This document shows, piece by piece, positions 24,521 through 35,549 of a stretch of 64,000 bases of DNA. Source of the stretch: Gossypium raimondii (Eukaryota > Streptophyta > Magnoliopsida > Malvales > Malvaceae); assembly GCF_025698545.1 (NCBI RefSeq), contig NC_068575.1:57607980-57671979 (forward strand), written 5' to 3'. The first letter of the stretch is position 1; each line of letters begins with the position of its first letter. The position numbers and the translations under genes are program-made. Under the pieces are notes generated by a model. That model searched no databases. It had not been told where the DNA came from and saw only the letters and a program-made list of their open reading frames with translations.

Positions 24521-24632
24521 AAGTAGAAAGGTATAATGACGCAGAAGGATGACACTGACAGCGAGGGTAAATAGCAATGGCTTAAATTAGCAGTGTCAAC
24601 TCTCCTGCGACATCATACCTTCGCCTCCTCTT
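24521..24632 (-). ncRNA. MIR hairpin A, miR3627/miR5225-like
   Basis: On the minus strand this folds into a stem of about 33 base pairs with a loop of about 28 bases. The 5' arm includes AAGGTATGATGTCGCAGGAG and the 3' arm CTTCTGCGTCATTATACCTT, with few mismatches. The likely mature RNA lies on the 5' arm at complement 24591-24612 and begins TGTCGCAGGAGAGTTGACAC (22 nt). It shares the TGTCGCAGGAGAG core with the miR390-derived superfamily (miR3627, miR5225, miR4376), whose known targets include autoinhibited Ca2+-ATPases of the ACA10 type. The + strand also folds, so strand choice rests on the closer family match and the TATA box at 24676. Expression is not proven. Confidence 0.72.
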
Positions 24633-24675
24633 TCTCTTTCACTTGCATTCTTGCCCTCTCTCCCCCCATCACACC

Positions 24676-24683
24676 TATTTATA
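24676..24683 (-). promoter_or_regulatory. TATA box for MIR hairpin A
   Basis: The minus strand reads GGTATAAATAGG, a near-ideal plant TATA box, about 45-50 bases upstream of the hairpin base. Transcription would start only some 15-20 bases before the stem. Confidence 0.55.
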
Positions 24684-25423
24684 CCTTTTATTTCTTCTAC
24701 ACTGCTTTTTTTTTTTCTTTATAATAAAATAATAAATAAAGTTGGTATTTGGCATATTCTACATATATTTGAATTTTATAATCAAAACCAATCATTTAAG
24801 CATAGCTACAATTAATTGCCTTATATTAAACCAAAGCTTCATTAGCAATATATATAAAATCTATTACAGCTAGCATCTCTTATTTGTTTTAAACTTTGTT
24901 AACGTACACATATCGTCATAAAATGTGAAAACTTGATAAAGGTTTCACGTAGGCTAATGGAGAACTGGGTACTGCCCTTAATCTTAACATTACGAATGCA
25001 CAAGTCTTTAAGAAAATAGATTAAAAACTATTGTGCATTTGATTTGGAGAATTATTGATCATACAATGAAATATGAACTAAGAGAATTTGAAACAGAACA
25101 AGAAATGTATTCAAAGATTAAGTCTTAGCTTAGTTGACACTATAATTATTAAGAAACACGGATTTGAGCGTATTTAAACACGTATTATTCTTATTTAAAA
25201 TTTTAGAGAGATTAGTACTTATATATATATATATATATAAATTCAAAAGACATGAACCCGAAGCTTGATTCAAGTAGTTGTTGCAACTAACTCAATACAT
25301 TTGGGACTCGAATCCGTTCGTCTATCCCTGCCTGCAGTTTTCTTTAAACCATAAAAAAGATGGAATAGATATAGATATGTATAGTGTGCACTAACCTTGT
25401 AAAGTCTGCAGCCAAAGCAAGGA
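24684..25423. other. Spacer between MIR hairpins A and B
   Basis: AT-rich sequence with a TA microsatellite near 25218-25240. No coding region or repeat border is visible. It is upstream of hairpin A and downstream of hairpin B on the minus strand. Confidence 0.4.
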
Positions 25424-25556
25424 ACCCCGATAAGATTAGAGGTTAGCATTGAATCCTGGCGCAGAGAGACGGTGTGTCTATCTCAATTCATAAATGAAAT
25501 ATACACCATCTCCCTTGCGACAGGATTCCATTGCATCTCTAACCTTTAAATCTCCT
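25424..25556 (-). ncRNA. MIR hairpin B, divergent member of the same superfamily
   Basis: Two arms of about 50 bases (25432-25479 and 25500-25553) pair around a loop of about 20 bases. On the minus strand the 5' arm contains GGAATCCTGTCGCAAGGGAG followed by ATGGTGTA; the 3' arm contains CTCTCTGCGCCAGGATTC. The position equivalent to the miR3627 mature RNA is complement 25502-25523, with core TGTCGCAAGGGAGATGGTGT. The stem extends well beyond the miRNA duplex into GGTTAGAGATGCAATGG, as in genuine plant precursors. The core differs from the family at AGGAGAG, here AAGGGAG. The + strand could also fold, with CTGGCGCAGAGAGACGGTGT on its 5' arm. Family membership is inferred from the core and its position between the other two. 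Confidence 0.65.
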
Positions 25557-25588
25557 TGACTGCTTAATTTCTCAACCTAATGTGTATG

Positions 25589-25596
25589 TATATATA
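25589..25596 (-). promoter_or_regulatory. TATA-like box for MIR hairpin B
   Basis: TATATATA (self-complementary) lies about 35-40 bases upstream of the hairpin base on the minus strand. TATA-like runs are common in this AT-rich DNA, so the call rests mainly on the matching layout at hairpins A and C. Confidence 0.35.
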
Positions 25597-25984
25597 AACG
25601 CAAAATTTGTGCTGCATGTGGAGGGAACTCGAAGACTGGGCTAGTTGGCGTTGATTAAATTGTTTCTTTATTCAACGTTTATTAAACGAGTTTGAAAGAT
25701 TTGGCTGTAGGGACTCCGAAAATAAAGTTAGGTTAAAAAGACCAGGAATGAATTTGGGTTGTTGTTGTAATCAAGGACGAACCACCAATGAGAATTTCTC
25801 AACTTTCTGCTGGGATGCGGTCAATCAAATGACTTACAATAATATCTTATATTAAAAGTTATATAATAAAGATATGTTTACTTGCCCTCAAACCTACTCT
25901 TAGATCTCCACTTGCACGTACCGTTTTTTTTTATAGTGTGAACAACTTTCATTTCTTCTTTAAAACTTAAAATTTATTATCATT

Positions 25985-26330
25985 GTCAGAGTTGTATGAC
26001 TCAAATTTTAAGAAATTATTTATAAATTAAGTTAAACAAAATATGTCTTTTTCTAGAAGATTTAATATTTATAAATATAATATATTTAACGTTTATTAAC
26101 ATAATATATTTGACTTTGATTAGAATTAGGTCTTTTCAACCTATAAATAGATGTAGTCGAAACATTTCTTGAAAATTATTCGAATTCGATATAGTTAATT
26201 TTCTTCTTCTCTGCCGTAGTTTTTTTTCCGAAAAAGTTTTCACGTAAAATTTTATAAGCTCTTTATTTTTTTTCATATAATATATTATTATTACCGGTGT
26301 TCTATTTTTACAACCATCAACAAAAATTTA
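25985..26330 (+). mobile_element. Remnant LTR of a Ty1-copia-type retrotransposon
   Basis: The order of motifs is that of a plant copia LTR: CTTTTCAACCTATAAATAGA (promoter with TATA box), then a TTCTTCTTCTCTGCCGT block and a CACGTAAA block, followed by a T-rich tail. No internal gag-pol sequence, primer-binding site or partner LTR is visible, so this would be a solo or broken LTR. Borders are approximate. Confidence 0.5.
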
Positions 26331-26523
26331 CTTGGATTACTAACCTACTATGGATTCACATTATCGTCAACAAAAGACTTTTCTTGCGTCAAAGACTTTT
26401 CTTCTGTCTCTGTTCATACTGTGATTTGTCATATATATATATAATATTATCATCTCATATTTATATTTTATTTGTAGGATTATTCATTGGCTGTTCTGGT
26501 TGAGGTTGATTCTATGCAAAATA

Positions 26524-26637
26524 TGTAGATCAAATTTTTAGGTTTGGGTCCAATCTAGATTCAAAAATCAATTTACTTTATGTAGATCAAATTTTTCGGT
26601 TTGGGTCCAATCTAGATTCAAAAATCAATTTACTTTT
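26524..26637. repeat. Tandem duplication, two units of 57 bases
   Basis: Units 26524-26580 and 26581-26637 begin TGTAGATCAAATTTTT and differ at one or two bases. The surrounding sequence (GGTTTGGGTCCAATC, then TTTGGACCTAGCCCAACC) reads like a decayed transposon end, so the duplication is probably within a repeat. Confidence 0.9.
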
Positions 26638-29600
26638 TTGTTCAAACTTGACTCAAATTAAGAAATGAAAATTTGGACCTAGCCCAACCTGTTTATATTT
26701 GACTTTTTTAGATTAATTTTTATTTAAAAATAATTTCTTTTTAAAAACATATAATACACTAAATGTACTAAAAATATTAAAATAAAAGTTTTCTAATTTT
26801 ATATAAAAAATACTACAATAAATAAAATAAATGTTTATTGTATTAAATATAATTTTTATATTTTGGGTTGGGTTTTTAGTTGGGTAAGTATTTTTAGATT
26901 TTGGATAATAGATTTAATTGTAATTGGATTAGTGATTTAATATAAATATATAATTATTATTTAACATATATAATTAACATAATTATTTTTATAACATAAA
27001 AAAATTCGCCCAAGGCTTGATTCATATAAAAAACAAGCCTTAAATTTTATTCGAACCATTTTTATAATGGGATATTGAGCCTAGATGGGTGAACGACCCA
27101 TGAGCAGGTCTAGTACCAACCCATCACATCACTATTGTTGAGGGGAGGATGGCTTGCTCTTGGAGAAATCTTCAAAATGTCATTTGTTGGAGTCGACAGA
27201 TCCCTCAACGGTGGTGATCAGTATTGCGCTCAAGGCATTTGTGCTCGATTTTATCCTTAGTGTTGTCTTTAAACTTTACAAAGAAGCACCTCGCCCACCA
27301 AAAGAATGTAAACATTTGAACCCATATACATTTGTGGGTAAAAATAATACCACCTAAAACTCCTCAAGACTTTGAGGAGAAGAGGAGACAAAACCCAGCA
27401 TGAACAAGACTTGACCATCAACGTGTAGTGGTCCCTTGATAGTAGTGAAAAAATTATAATCCCATTACATATCAAAACAGCTTTCATAGTAAGGTCTAAT
27501 GTTAAAAAATTTGGATTGGGATTAACTAATCAATTTAGTGAAAAGCTGTGTTTCAATAATTGAAAAACAGATTTAGAATTAAATAAATAGTAATATTAAT
27601 TAAGTCACGACCGAATCGAATGAGTTATCAATTAATTCAACCGAATAATTTGGTTGATGACACAGACAAATCATGGCAAAATGAAGATTAATAATATATT
27701 ATCAAGCCATAGGAGCATTATTTGAACTAGAAAATTCAAACCTTTGAATAAAATAAGAAACAAAAACAGGCTGTTTGCTAAGAAAAAGCTGTGTGAATTT
27801 ATTATTTAATCTCACAATTCCTAGGAGGAGGGTGTGTTTATTGATTCATTTATGCATGGTCTTAGAATATTTTTGGTTTGAACTGTGACAACTAGAAATC
27901 CTCCTGTTTCCTCATAAGAATAATGATTCAGCTTCACCCTAATTTTCTTTTTTAAAGTGTCCAGTAGTTCAATGGCTTCTTTTAAAGAGTGCATTTCTTA
28001 TTGCATTGGCTCCACCACCATTGTCTCTAAACCAAGAAGCTGCCAAACTTAATAGTTTCTTTAACTGCTAGTTGCTACCATGATACAGACAGGATTTATG
28101 TCAATTATTAACTATATTATCCACTGGACCTAGATAGGCTTATCAAACTCAGAAATTGCAGCACGACCAACCAAGCATCAAACTTAGAAATTAAAGTAAA
28201 AAGCATATCTCAGCCATTGGAGATTCAATCACAAGGTCAGAACTCCAGCTCCAAGCATCATTTTCTTTCCTCTTGTGTCAGCTTTTTGTCCATCATATAT
28301 ATATTCTGCCCAAAAAGAAAACTTTTCTCATATGGGAGGAATTCAGAGAAAGATTCATACTTGATCATCATCTTGAAAATAAGTACCGAAAATACATAAA
28401 TTTTGTACTAGCAGCAACTGCACTTATTTCAATTTGCTTCAACCTGATCTCTAACTAAAATCCTATCACATATGATTGAAAAAGTAGTTGATGTAAACTT
28501 GTAACTAAGGGAACAATTTCAGCGCTTCATGTATTATATTCAGTAAATGCAAACCTACACAAACACATATATGCGGTTTGTGTATACATGTAGTATACTA
28601 TCAAATGATTTAAGGTAAGGTTATGATATTATAGGACCTTATAGTGGAATGTGGGGTATAGAGGACAGGTGATGAACCCAAACAATCTAACGACACGTCC
28701 TTGACTAGTCAGCATTATCTGCTGTCCGTATAATGCCATCTGCGGTGCACTAGCACCATCCTCAGGTCCCAGTCCTCTTTGTTTCCCTGTGTTCATGTAG
28801 ATATTCCTTGAATGTTGCCTTGTTTCCTGAATTGGCCATCTAAGTGATGCATTTGGATTGCTATAATACACTATGTTAATAATCAGCATGTATATGCTTG
28901 AAATATGCGTATCTGAAAACCAGATAATGAAAAAGAAATGCATTACAGTACTGAAATTAAGCCCTTTAAGATTTTTATATTATTAAGGGGAAGGATATGC
29001 TAGCATTGAAAGAGCATTTTTAGACTGAGATTGGTTCGTCCCGTGACCTTTCATTAATATATATTTTTCCTTTTTGCTCAGTCAAGAAGTGAAATTTCAT
29101 AAATAAAAGGCCACAAACATGACGCCTATTCATAGTTCCAAACTGCAAATCAGACACAGCCAAAATATCAAAAAACCAATACAACCATTCACGAAAAGCC
29201 AAAAAGATATAAAGCCACTTCATCGTTAAAAAGCCTCATGGACCATCCTCACTAATAATTTGATGTGGATCGTGGCCATTTAAACCGTATAATTCCAAAT
29301 TCCCTAATGCATACCAAGCTATATCTAGGACATTGTTGAAAAATATATGTACATATATATATATATATAAGCCTCAACCTCTATATAAAAGGAAAGGAAT
29401 AAAACCAACTGAAATACATGTAATAAGAACCCAAATAATGTACAAAAATGCAGATCCGTTGAAGCTTGTGGTCACACAACTATATCAAACTGATAAATAA
29501 AACTAAGCAATCACATGCCTTAGATGTAGGTTATGGTTTAAATAAGCATAAATAAAGAAGAGAGGAAGAGACAGAACAACAAGGCTGTCAAAGTTTCAAC

Positions 29601-32400
29601 TAGTGTATAGATTAGGAAGAGATGGACGAGGCCATTCATGCAAATTAACTTGGATTGGACTAGGTCAAGATTTAGCTGATAATTGGTGCAAACATTGCCT
29701 AGAAAATGGAATTAATATATGCCTGACATAAAAGGATTTTGTTAGAGGAAGGTGGCGCCTATAATCAAACTCTGCCAACCATCATAGCTAGCTAGGGTTA
29801 GGATCAAAGTGCTCACTGCTTCTTTTTAACTTATCTGCGCATCTCCCTTGGACGCAAGAAAAAGAACAAGAATCCAGCTGGCTGGATCAAAGTGCTAGAG
29901 ATTCATAAATTGCTCAAACTTGTTTGAAAGACTGAGATCAGGGAAAGAGTTTTGAGTTTTTTTTTTCGTATTAAGGAAAAAATCGAAAAACCTAACTTCT
30001 GAGTTAAAATTGTATTGGTTTACGGTTCGGATCCAGTGCATCATAACCTATTTTTGTTTTCATATTGCTTGTTTACAGTAATTAGGGTTGCCGGTTTTCC
30101 TGCACTGCTGAGGGATAAAAGCAAAGTCAACTCCGGAAGTAGGAATTAAGGAAAAAAAATATGATTAATGATTGTTTTCCACTTTTGAATGAAACACATC
30201 ATCTATATTAAAGGCCCAGAAGCGATGTTTGTCACCTTTCTGTTGGTTGCTGACTATTCGTCTCCCTTTTTTCCATATTAAAATTAAATTGGAAATCGAC
30301 GGCAACTTAAATGTGGGCAGCTTTGATTCCCTTTTTCAATTTTGCTAGAAGGTACCTTCAAACATTAATATCAACCGGGTGGTCATATTATGAACTTCAA
30401 TGATTAGGTTCACCATTTATAACTATAATCGATTCGAGTATTATGAATACACCTAACGGTTTGACTCATAAATGTCTCTAATTTTATTGAGTTTATGTTG
30501 ATGTCGTGAGTGAACCGTGAAATTCATTAAAATAACTTTTTATATGTAAAAGTAATAAGTATAATATATATTTTATTCCTCAAATAGTCTTAAAAATTGA
30601 CACGTGTCTCTTTGTTTAAATATCTTATAAAACACTTACCAACCCTTAATCTTATTTGTAGAGTCTCACTTAATTTTATTATAATTTTATTATAAATGTG
30701 TTTTTGGAAGAAATAAATGATAAGGTAGTTTTACTATATAACTTAGTGGGTTTCAAATTAAATGATATATTTGTATTTAATTGATATGTTTACTATCATC
30801 TTGAGTTAGTGTCACTAAATGAAGTAATTGTGATATTCTATTAAAGGCATATGTGTGGAAATTATGTATTTTGAGCATAAATATTAATTTAAAAATAAAT
30901 AATAAAATTTATGGGTTGAAATTAATTAATAATAACATATGATATTAAGAATATTAAATGCACAACAATTATTTATCATCGTGTTTTTATCAATTTTGAG
31001 TTAGTATTGAGTTAACTTTCTAACACTACCTTAATCAACAACATTATCAATATATACAATTGATGGTATTCGTAATACAATTAAGATGTAAAGATTGTAT
31101 TAAAGTACAACATTAGTTTAGTTATAAACTTAATAATTTATTGATGTAAATAACACGGTTCAAATAATAAAAAACCCTATACTTGGTTTTTTTTTTAACT
31201 TCTGAATTTTACTATGTTTGGTATTTTGGTGATGAACCAAGGCTGAAATTTAGACTTGTGTATTTCTTAGTTCTTTTATCTTTTTCCTTTAATAGAATTA
31301 TCTCCTATCTTAGCAAAATAATAATAAATAAAATCAAAGGTTATTACAAGTTTGTAGATTTGAGAGCTTTAAAAAGATTCCAAGTCATTAAATTATTGAT
31401 AAGTTTATATTTTGATCCTTCAAAAAACTTATAATGACCACAAAGTTATTCAAAAAATTTCATTTAAGTCACTAAACTCTTCAAAAAAAATTCATTTAAG
31501 TCACTGGGCTATTAAGTTTCATTTTTTTCTTTTAAGTCCAGCTAACAACCTTCAAGCGTCGATTTGATTATCGGTATGGTGGATCAATACCCCTCGATGA
31601 GTAGAAAAACATACTTTAGATCCAAGTCGATTTGACAATCAGTGTCGGAGATCAAAGAAAAAAGTTGTTTAAATTTTGGTTCACAAATTTGTGTCATAAA
31701 AAAAATGAACTGTAAAAGAGACGGGGACTGAGAGCTTTAGATTGGTCATACAACAACAAATTTAACATACTAGTGACTTAAATGAAGACTTTTGAATAAT
31801 TCAGTGGCTATATTGTAACTTTTTGAAGTCGAGTAACCAAAACGTAAACTTATCCATAGTTTAGTGATCTGGGTATAGTTTACCCTAAAAAAAGTCGGCT
31901 GAACAAGAGCAACAATACTATCGGTCCTATATATAACATGTGTGTCTCTACGTTGACAGATAATTGTCGTCTATACAATTATGATGGGAAGAAATAATTG
32001 GAGGGAAATTTTAATTGATATTTTCCCACCTTATGGGTTGATGTTTAATCATGAAAATCCCCAGGAAAATTATTAACTCATCTTGTTTAAAAATCCCAGT
32101 GTTAGACTCCAAATTTAGCAGTACTTGAACTGAATTTTGGGTAAGGCAAATTTACAAAGCATTTGGAATTGATCTATATTACCGTGAAAAACCAGTTACT
32201 ATTGGTGACAATTGCCTGCCAGTGCCACTGATACATCTTTCAACAGTGTCAACATCTGCTTTGCAACACGCGTTACAGAAAACGGAGACGGATGATCCAT
32301 AAAAAGAAGTATTTTGGGTTAAAAATAAATAAATTAATGCAAAGAAATGGATACCTGCAGTGAGAAGCCATGGAGAAGATGACGAACAAATTAAAAGAAG
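26638..32400. other. Long stretch without a supported protein gene
   Basis: ORFs of 60-104 codons occur (for example 27154-27357, 28629-28943, 29020-29223) but none matches a family I know and none has convincing splice partners. The stretch 28620-28830 is the least AT-rich part and could be exonic in an unknown or non-coding transcript. The end of another hAT-like or LTR remnant may lie near 27060-27120 (TGAGCAGGTCTAG). TA microsatellites occur near 29350 and 31180. The foldback element at 31370-31886 and a weak MIR-like copy at 32205-32270 are described separately. Confidence 0.4.
31370..31886. repeat. Foldback element with Mutator-like MITE wording
   Basis: The left arm (about 31370-31490) and right arm (about 31760-31886) are inverted copies: GATAAGTTTATATTTTG on the left against GATAAGTTTACGTTTTG on the reverse complement of the right, and TTCATTTAAGTCACT in both. 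The right end is TATAGTTTACCCT, like the ends of the elements at 23144 and 49951, while the left end has decayed. The ORF at 31183-31434 overlaps it and is not a gene. Confidence 0.65.
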
Positions 32401-32513
32401 TTGCAGGGTACCTTGTCGCAGGCCGAAGGCACTGTCCTGTGTTGCTATACAAGGAAAACAAAAACAAAAGGCAGTGCCATCGCTCCTGCGACAAGATTCC
32501 CCCAACCCCCAGT
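32401..32513 (-). ncRNA. MIR3627: MIR3627 precursor (hairpin C)
   Basis: On the minus strand the 5' arm carries TTGTCGCAGGAGCGATGGCA (mature 22 nt at complement 32473-32494). From memory it is identical or nearly so to miR3627 of grape, cotton and other eudicots. The 3' arm carries the star region CAGTGCCTTCGGCCTGCGAC. The stem is about 35 base pairs with a loop of about 30 bases. miR3627 belongs to the superfamily derived from miR390 and targets ACA10-type calcium-transporting ATPases; 22-nt members can trigger secondary siRNAs. A TATA-like box lies about 50 bases upstream. This is the best supported of the three hairpins here. Confidence 0.85.
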
Positions 32514-32563
32514 TTCTTGCATTTCTTGCTTTGCTTTTTCATTTCTCTGATTAGCCATCTTCA

Positions 32564-32571
32564 TATATATA
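32564..32571 (-). promoter_or_regulatory. TATA-like box for MIR3627
   Basis: The minus strand reads CCTATATATATGAAG, about 50 bases upstream of the hairpin base. It has the same layout as at hairpin A. Confidence 0.45.
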
Positions 32572-33459
32572 GGCGTGGATTGCATATCAATGCATGGAAA
32601 TTTCGTGTGAGAAAGGGTTGGTTTTGGTGGGCAAGAGGAAGCAAGTGAGAAAAGTCTGGGATGACTCTTACTCACAATCGCACATGTTTTCCTTCAGCAC
32701 TGTTCAACATCTCTTTAACCACGCCTTTCAAATTTTATTATTTCATTTCATTTCGCCTTTTTTTAACTCCATGTTTAATTTTATTTAAGTATGCAATAAA
32801 TAAATAATGCTTGCCCTTCCATCTAACTTTCTAACTCCATTCATGACTGTCAGCATAAACTAAAATTCCCTTCTTCTTTTTTTAAATAATTATTAATACC
32901 CTTTAATTAATAAATTATATGCAATCATTTATAATTTATAGTATTTATTATGTACATCAAATTCATATTATTTATTTTATAAGTTTCAAACTTTTTTTAA
33001 CTTTATAGGTTGTTAGCATATCTGCTTTTATATATATATATATATATATAATGTCCGAACTCCCATCTTCGTTTATAACGTCTTAATATTTAGATTATTG
33101 TTATATTTATTGATATAAATCATGTTTATGTTTGATAATATAAAGCTTTCGACCATTAAAGATTGATTAAGAACTTTATGTGCATAACATGGATTAATTG
33201 AATACCAATTCAACCGGAAAATGATGAAAAATTTGTTCATTTATAAAATAATAATATTAATTTGAGGATGTCTTGTGTTTCTATATTTTTATATAAAACT
33301 TATAAAATGTCATTGCAATATTTGAACTTGAGACACCACAAATCAAATGACTCAACTTTATTATCTCAACCTAAGCCTCATTTAGTTTTTATATATATTC
33401 AGCATAATGATTTATTTGACCTTCCAACTTTAACATCCTTAAACCCCTTAAGTCGGGAA
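32572..33459. other. Probable promoter of MIR3627 and AT-rich spacer
   Basis: The first few hundred bases would be the MIR3627 promoter. A TA microsatellite lies near 33031-33051. No gene is seen; the short ORFs overlap in opposite frames. Confidence 0.4.
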
Positions 33460-35530
33460 TAGTGTTAATATAAGACGATACATGTTAAAATTTTACAAGG
33501 GAATTAAATCGAAACTATTAGTGTTAGTAGAGACGGCAGTCGGATATTGGAAGAAAATTGAAAGGACTAGTGTATTGAGAGAAATAAATTCGAGGTATTG
33601 ACTAAATTGTAAATAAGTGAAAAGTGATGAGGTCAAAGTGTGAATATTCAAAATTTGAGGGGTTAAAGCATAAATTTATAAAAATTTGAAGGACCAAAAG
33701 TGTGAACATCCAAAAAATTCCTTGTGATGAAATTTGTAAGAAGGGACTAAATTGAATAAGTGGATAAACATAAAGGACTAAATCATAATTTTACCAAATA
33801 AAGTAGTCGTTCAAGGGAGAAATTGTAAAAAATGTTGAGAGGTAAAATAATTATTTTCTAAATAGGATAATTATCATGAAATTATGGCCCAGGTGTTAAA
33901 ATTTGATTAGGTGAAATTATTTAATAATATTTTAATAATGTTTTATTTATTTTTAGTTAATATAAAGAAAGGAAAAATGAAGAAAGTTCTTCATTTCTAC
34001 ATGGCGACGTGTGTGGGAAAAGAGAGAGGAGAGAAACTTTGCTTTCTTTACAAAATAGTCCTTTTCCATCAATTTCAACATTTTTACCTAAAATTCATGA
34101 GAATTTTCATAGCCACCAAAAAGGAAAAGTGAAGTAGAGATCATAGAGAGTTAGGTTAGCATCTTGGATGAAAGAAATTGGAAGTGGAAGTGGAAGTGGA
34201 GAAAGTTGAGAAGAAAGTGAAGGGATTAAAGAGACAAGGTAAGAAATTCAAGAATTTTTATAAAATTCATGTTAGAAGTGTTAAGTGTTAGTGAGTTAAA
34301 TACAAAGTGATATTGAAGAGATATTATATTAAATAATGAATTTTCATGATGCTAAGGACTAAATTGTAAATTTTGTGAAATTTAAAATTGAAATAAGAGA
34401 GGTGAAGTGCGTAAAATTTGATATGTCAAACAAGATATTATGATGAAATATTCTAATACGTGATAGTGAATTTGAATGGAATGTGAAGTTAGAAGGATAT
34501 TATAGTAATTATTGAATTTTTATAATGTTAAGAACTAGATTGCAAGATACTTAGAAATGGCTACACGTATTAAAAAGTTAGAAAATGAAAATTATTGAAG
34601 AGAAGTGTTACATGGAAGAGAATTTGATTTAAAGCGATTGAGTAGTAAAATAATAATAAATAAATTTGATTGAAAAGGATCAAGTTGTAAAATATACAAA
34701 AGTGCCTAAGTGTATTAAGATTTTGAAATAACATATCCAAGTGTAGTGATATATAGAAGTGAAGTGATTACTAAGTGAGAGGAAGGTGATTAATGAAAAT
34801 ATATGCTAGTAGGGACTAAATCGAGAAGATTGTAAAGTAAGTGAAGTGAAGTTTATGCAAAAAGACTAGTTAGCAAAGTGACTAAACTTTGATGTGTGTA
34901 ATAAAGTATTAATGGAGAATTTTAGTGAAGTGTTTATGATATTGAATTTAATTCCAAGCGATATTAAAGTGATAATTTAATGAAGATTTATTTTTATGAA
35001 AATAAAAACTAAATTGTAAATAGTGTAAAGTTTTATATGCAACTAATTGATAAGTGACAGCGATGAAAATGGCAATAAAAAATGCCCGAATAGACAATAT
35101 ATGAACATGTTGGATATGGATGGAATATGGCACTTCGGTGCAATTGATAGTGATTGTTCCACATATCCTATATGTTCTATGTAGTGTATCATGGGCAAAA
35201 CGAAAAAGTATTGAGATGGTAAGATTGAAAATGAACATGAGCATTTAATGATTAATTAATTAAATTCAATATGTTACATTCAAAGTTTTGATATGTTCAA
35301 GTAAGTTTAATTCTCAATGTACTTACTAAGCTTTTATAAAAGTTTAATGCCTTACTTTTCAACGTGCAGGTGGTAAAAGCTCGAATTGAAGCTATAGAGC
35401 GAGGATGCAATCTCATCATATCACATCTCAAAGTTTAGAAAAGGATATGGTTTTGACTTTTAAAAATTATTTAATTGCTAATGTGATGCACACGTGGACT
35501 ACTGTCGCATTAGAAAAGTAATAGACATTA
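33460..35530. mobile_element. Degenerate LTR-retrotransposon sequence (LTR-like, Gypsy-type wording)
   Basis: Phrases such as GGACTAAATTGTAAA and 'aagtgtgaacatcc' recur many times over about 2 kb, ending with AACGTGCAGGTGGTAAAAGC. This is the composition of long, AT-rich LTRs of Gypsy elements in Malvaceae. No gag, pol or primer-binding site is visible and the borders are uncertain. It may be a solo LTR or several nested fragments. Confidence 0.4.
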
Positions 35531-35549
35531 ACTTTTTTATCCATTTTAG

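Noticed and set aside
25300-25330. tRNA-like B-box in GACTCGAATCC
   Set aside because: The consensus GGTTCGAATCC is not met, and no A-box or cloverleaf can be drawn around it.
26524-26637. Start of a CRISPR or satellite array
   Set aside because: Only two units of 57 bases without spacers; a simple tandem duplication in a plant nuclear repeat.
27154-27357. 67-codon + strand ORF
   Set aside because: It begins with a non-ATG codon (TTG), matches no known family and is overlapped by an antisense ORF. Probably chance.
28629-28943. 104-codon minus-strand ORF in a less AT-rich stretch
   Set aside because: I recognise no family, find no convincing neighbouring exons, and the upstream part is low complexity. 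It could be part of a non-coding or unknown transcript, but that is not supported.
33911-34132. 73-codon ORF in the LTR-like block
   Set aside because: It has no similarity to gag or pol, starts in AT-rich repeat sequence and is interrupted on both sides.
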